A stretch of DNA of 6,295 nucleotides from Candidatus Pelethomonas intestinigallinarum (lineage in GTDB: Bacteria; Bacillota; Clostridia; Oscillospirales; Oscillospiraceae). The translations under genes were made by a program, and so were the position numbers. The notes under the pieces were generated by a model. It was not told the DNA's origin, made no database searches, and worked only from the letters and a program-made list of their open reading frames with translations. Below, in pieces: positions 5,340 through 6,295 of the stretch. The stretch spans positions 1 to 6,295 of the forward strand of contig DVGP01000063.1 of the NCBI GenBank assembly GCA_018712665.1. The letters are read 5' to 3'. Position 1 is the stretch's first letter. Each line of letters starts with the position of its first letter.

Positions 5340-6250
5340 CATCTATTTTTGTGCGCAGGATTCTGGCCGGGATTGGCGTTCCAGGCCTTCAGGTCCTTCA
5401 GCTCCTGGCAGAGCCGCAGATAGCTCTGGTGGCGGCTGGCGGGGATCTCTCCGGCCCGCACCGCTTGAAGCACCGCGCAGCCCTTCTCCCGGGTGTGGCT
5501 GCACCCCACAAACCGGCATTTGTCCAAATATGGCCGGAACTCCACAAAGCACTCCGGCAGATGCTCCTTCAGCTCCAGCCCCAGCTCCTCTGCCTCGAAG
5601 GAGCTGAAGCCTGGGGTGTCGATGACCTCCGCCCCACAGGAGAGCTGAAACAGCTCCACATGTCTGGTGGTGTGCTTACCCCGTCCCAGCTTTTCGCTGA
5701 CAGCGTTCACCCGCAGGGAGAAGCCGGGCTCAATGGCATTCAGGATGCTGGATTTTCCAACGCCGGAGTTCCCTGTAAAGGCAGATAGCTTGTCGGCTAT
5801 CAGAGAGATCAGCTCCGATATCCCCTCCCCGGTTTCCGCACTGGTGCAGACGGTGGGGAGACCCGCCCGGCGGTAGATGTCCGCCAGCGGCCCGCCGTCC
5901 GCCAGATCCACCTTGTTGACGCAGACCACCACATCGCAGCCCTTCAGGGCGGCGATGGCAGCCACCCGGTCAATGAGGTAGGGGTCCGTCACCGGCGTGG
6001 CCAGAGAGGCCACCACCACCAGCTGGTCCACGTTGGCCACGGCGGGGCGGTCAAAGACGCTGCGCCGCGGCTCGATCTCCCAGACCATGCCCCGGCCGGG
6101 CTCTGTCTCCCGGACCTCCACCCAGTCCCCCACCAGGGGACTCATACCAGACTGTCGGAACTTCCCCCTGGCACGGCAGGTAAGAGTCTCACCGCCGGTG
6201 TCCACGTAGTAAAAGCCGCTGAGGGCCTTTCGGATCTGTCCTCTACTCAC
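5339..6250 (-). CDS. rsgA: Ribosome small-subunit-dependent GTPase A (circularly permuted GTPase)
   Basis: RsgA (YloQ/YjeQ/CpgA) hydrolyses GTP on the 30S subunit and acts in its late maturation. The 303 residues show the family layout: an N-terminal OB-fold (about 1-68, starting GQIRKALSGFYYV, with SPLVGDWVEV), then GTPase motifs in permuted order: G4 NKVD (112-115), G5-like TSAETGEG (136-143), G1 GNSGVGKSS (160-168), the G2 region GRGKHTTRHVEL (189-200) and G3 DTPG (211-214). The zinc site C-x4-C-x-H-x5-C is complete (Cys245, Cys250, His252, Cys258). The GTG at 6250 is preferred over TTG at 6259: MSRGQIRKAL then lines up with B. subtilis MPEGKIVKAL, and GGGAG sits 10 bases upstream, whereas the TTG has almost no spacing. 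The start overlaps the end of the preceding gene by eight bases, indicating one transcript. In B. subtilis this GTPase gene also follows prkC. Confidence 0.97.
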   Translation of the reverse strand: MSRGQIRKALSGFYYVDTGGETLTCRARGKFRQSGMSPLVGDWVEVRETEPGRGMVWEIEPRRSVFDRPAVANVDQLVVVASLATPVTDPYLIDRVAAIAALKGCDVVVCVNKVDLADGGPLADIYRRAGLPTVCTSAETGEGISELISLIADKLSAFTGNSGVGKSSILNAIEPGFSLRVNAVSEKLGRGKHTTRHVELFQLSCGAEVIDTPGFSSFEAEELGLELKEHLPECFVEFRPYLDKCRFVGCSHTREKGCAVLQAVRAGEIPASRHQSYLRLCQELKDLKAWNANPGQNPAHKNR

Positions 6251-6295
6251 TGAACACAATCTCCCTGTCCTCCCGGAGCCGGCCGTCTACATAGA
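6243..6295 (-). CDS. C-terminal tail of an upstream gene, probably a PASTA-domain Ser/Thr protein kinase (PrkC/Stk)
   Basis: Only the last 17 codons before TAG (6245-6243) are present, one of them incomplete; the readable residues are YVDGRLREDREIVFSE. A 'YVDG-x-L-xx-xxx-V-x-F' ending resembles the last beta strands of the final extracellular PASTA repeat of clostridial PrkC kinases. The B. subtilis order prpC-prkC-rsgA supports that. The frame overlaps rsgA by eight bases. With so few residues the name rests mostly on context; that a coding frame ends here is more certain than its identity. Confidence 0.55.
   Translation of the reverse strand, partial: YVDGRLREDREIVFSE

Noticed and set aside
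6251..6259. TTG start for RsgA three codons earlier
   Set aside because: The GGGAG site would be only about one base away, and homology starts at the GTG (6250).
1..6295. Search by eye for mobile elements, CRISPR repeats, tRNA or rRNA genes and riboswitches
   Set aside because: No transposase-like frame, regularly spaced repeats, tRNA cloverleaf or long structured leader was seen; gene gaps are all under 200 bases and are explained by promoters and terminators.

Overview
Organism. The window is high in G+C, codes almost entirely on the minus strand, and carries several genes found only in endospore formers (spoIVA, a sipL-type gene, spoVM). A DUF3794/SPOCS-LysM SipL protein, rather than Bacillus SpoVID, points to the class Clostridia. 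High G+C and the protein style suggest a gut Oscillospiraceae-type lineage (Flavonifractor/Pseudoflavonifractor/Oscillibacter neighbourhood). That placement is inference; the spore-former call is firm.

Layout, in the direction of transcription (right to left). At 6295-6243 is the last stretch of an upstream gene whose tail resembles a PASTA-domain Ser/Thr kinase (PrkC/Stk type). It overlaps rsgA (6250-5339), a ribosome-assembly GTPase, which ends in a strong intrinsic terminator. Next comes a compact sporulation block: an unrecognised 49-residue cysteine-rich two-helix membrane protein (5205-5056), a 24-residue SpoVM (5042-4968) 13 bases later, and SipL (4874-3344 region). A 15-bp hairpin follows. 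A near-perfect sigma-E promoter with two SpoIIID-like boxes then drives spoIVA (3149-1671), which ends in a textbook terminator. Beyond it are a subgroup Ic aspartate aminotransferase (1527-256) and the N-terminal part of an XRE-family regulator (179-1, cut by the window edge).

How the genes work together. SpoVM is the amphipathic peptide that marks the forespore surface, SpoIVA is the ATPase that polymerises on it as the coat basement layer, and SipL is the LysM/SPOCS protein that binds SpoIVA in Clostridioides difficile. The core of the coat foundation is thus encoded side by side, together with an undescribed small membrane protein translationally linked to SpoVM. The prkC-rsgA part followed by spoVM echoes the Bacillus subtilis order prpC-prkC-rsgA-rpe-thiN-spoVM, with rpe and thiN absent here and sipL-spoIVA joined on.

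The aminotransferase and the regulator look like separate housekeeping/regulatory units. No gap exceeds 200 bases. I see no RNA gene, mobile element, CRISPR array or origin.
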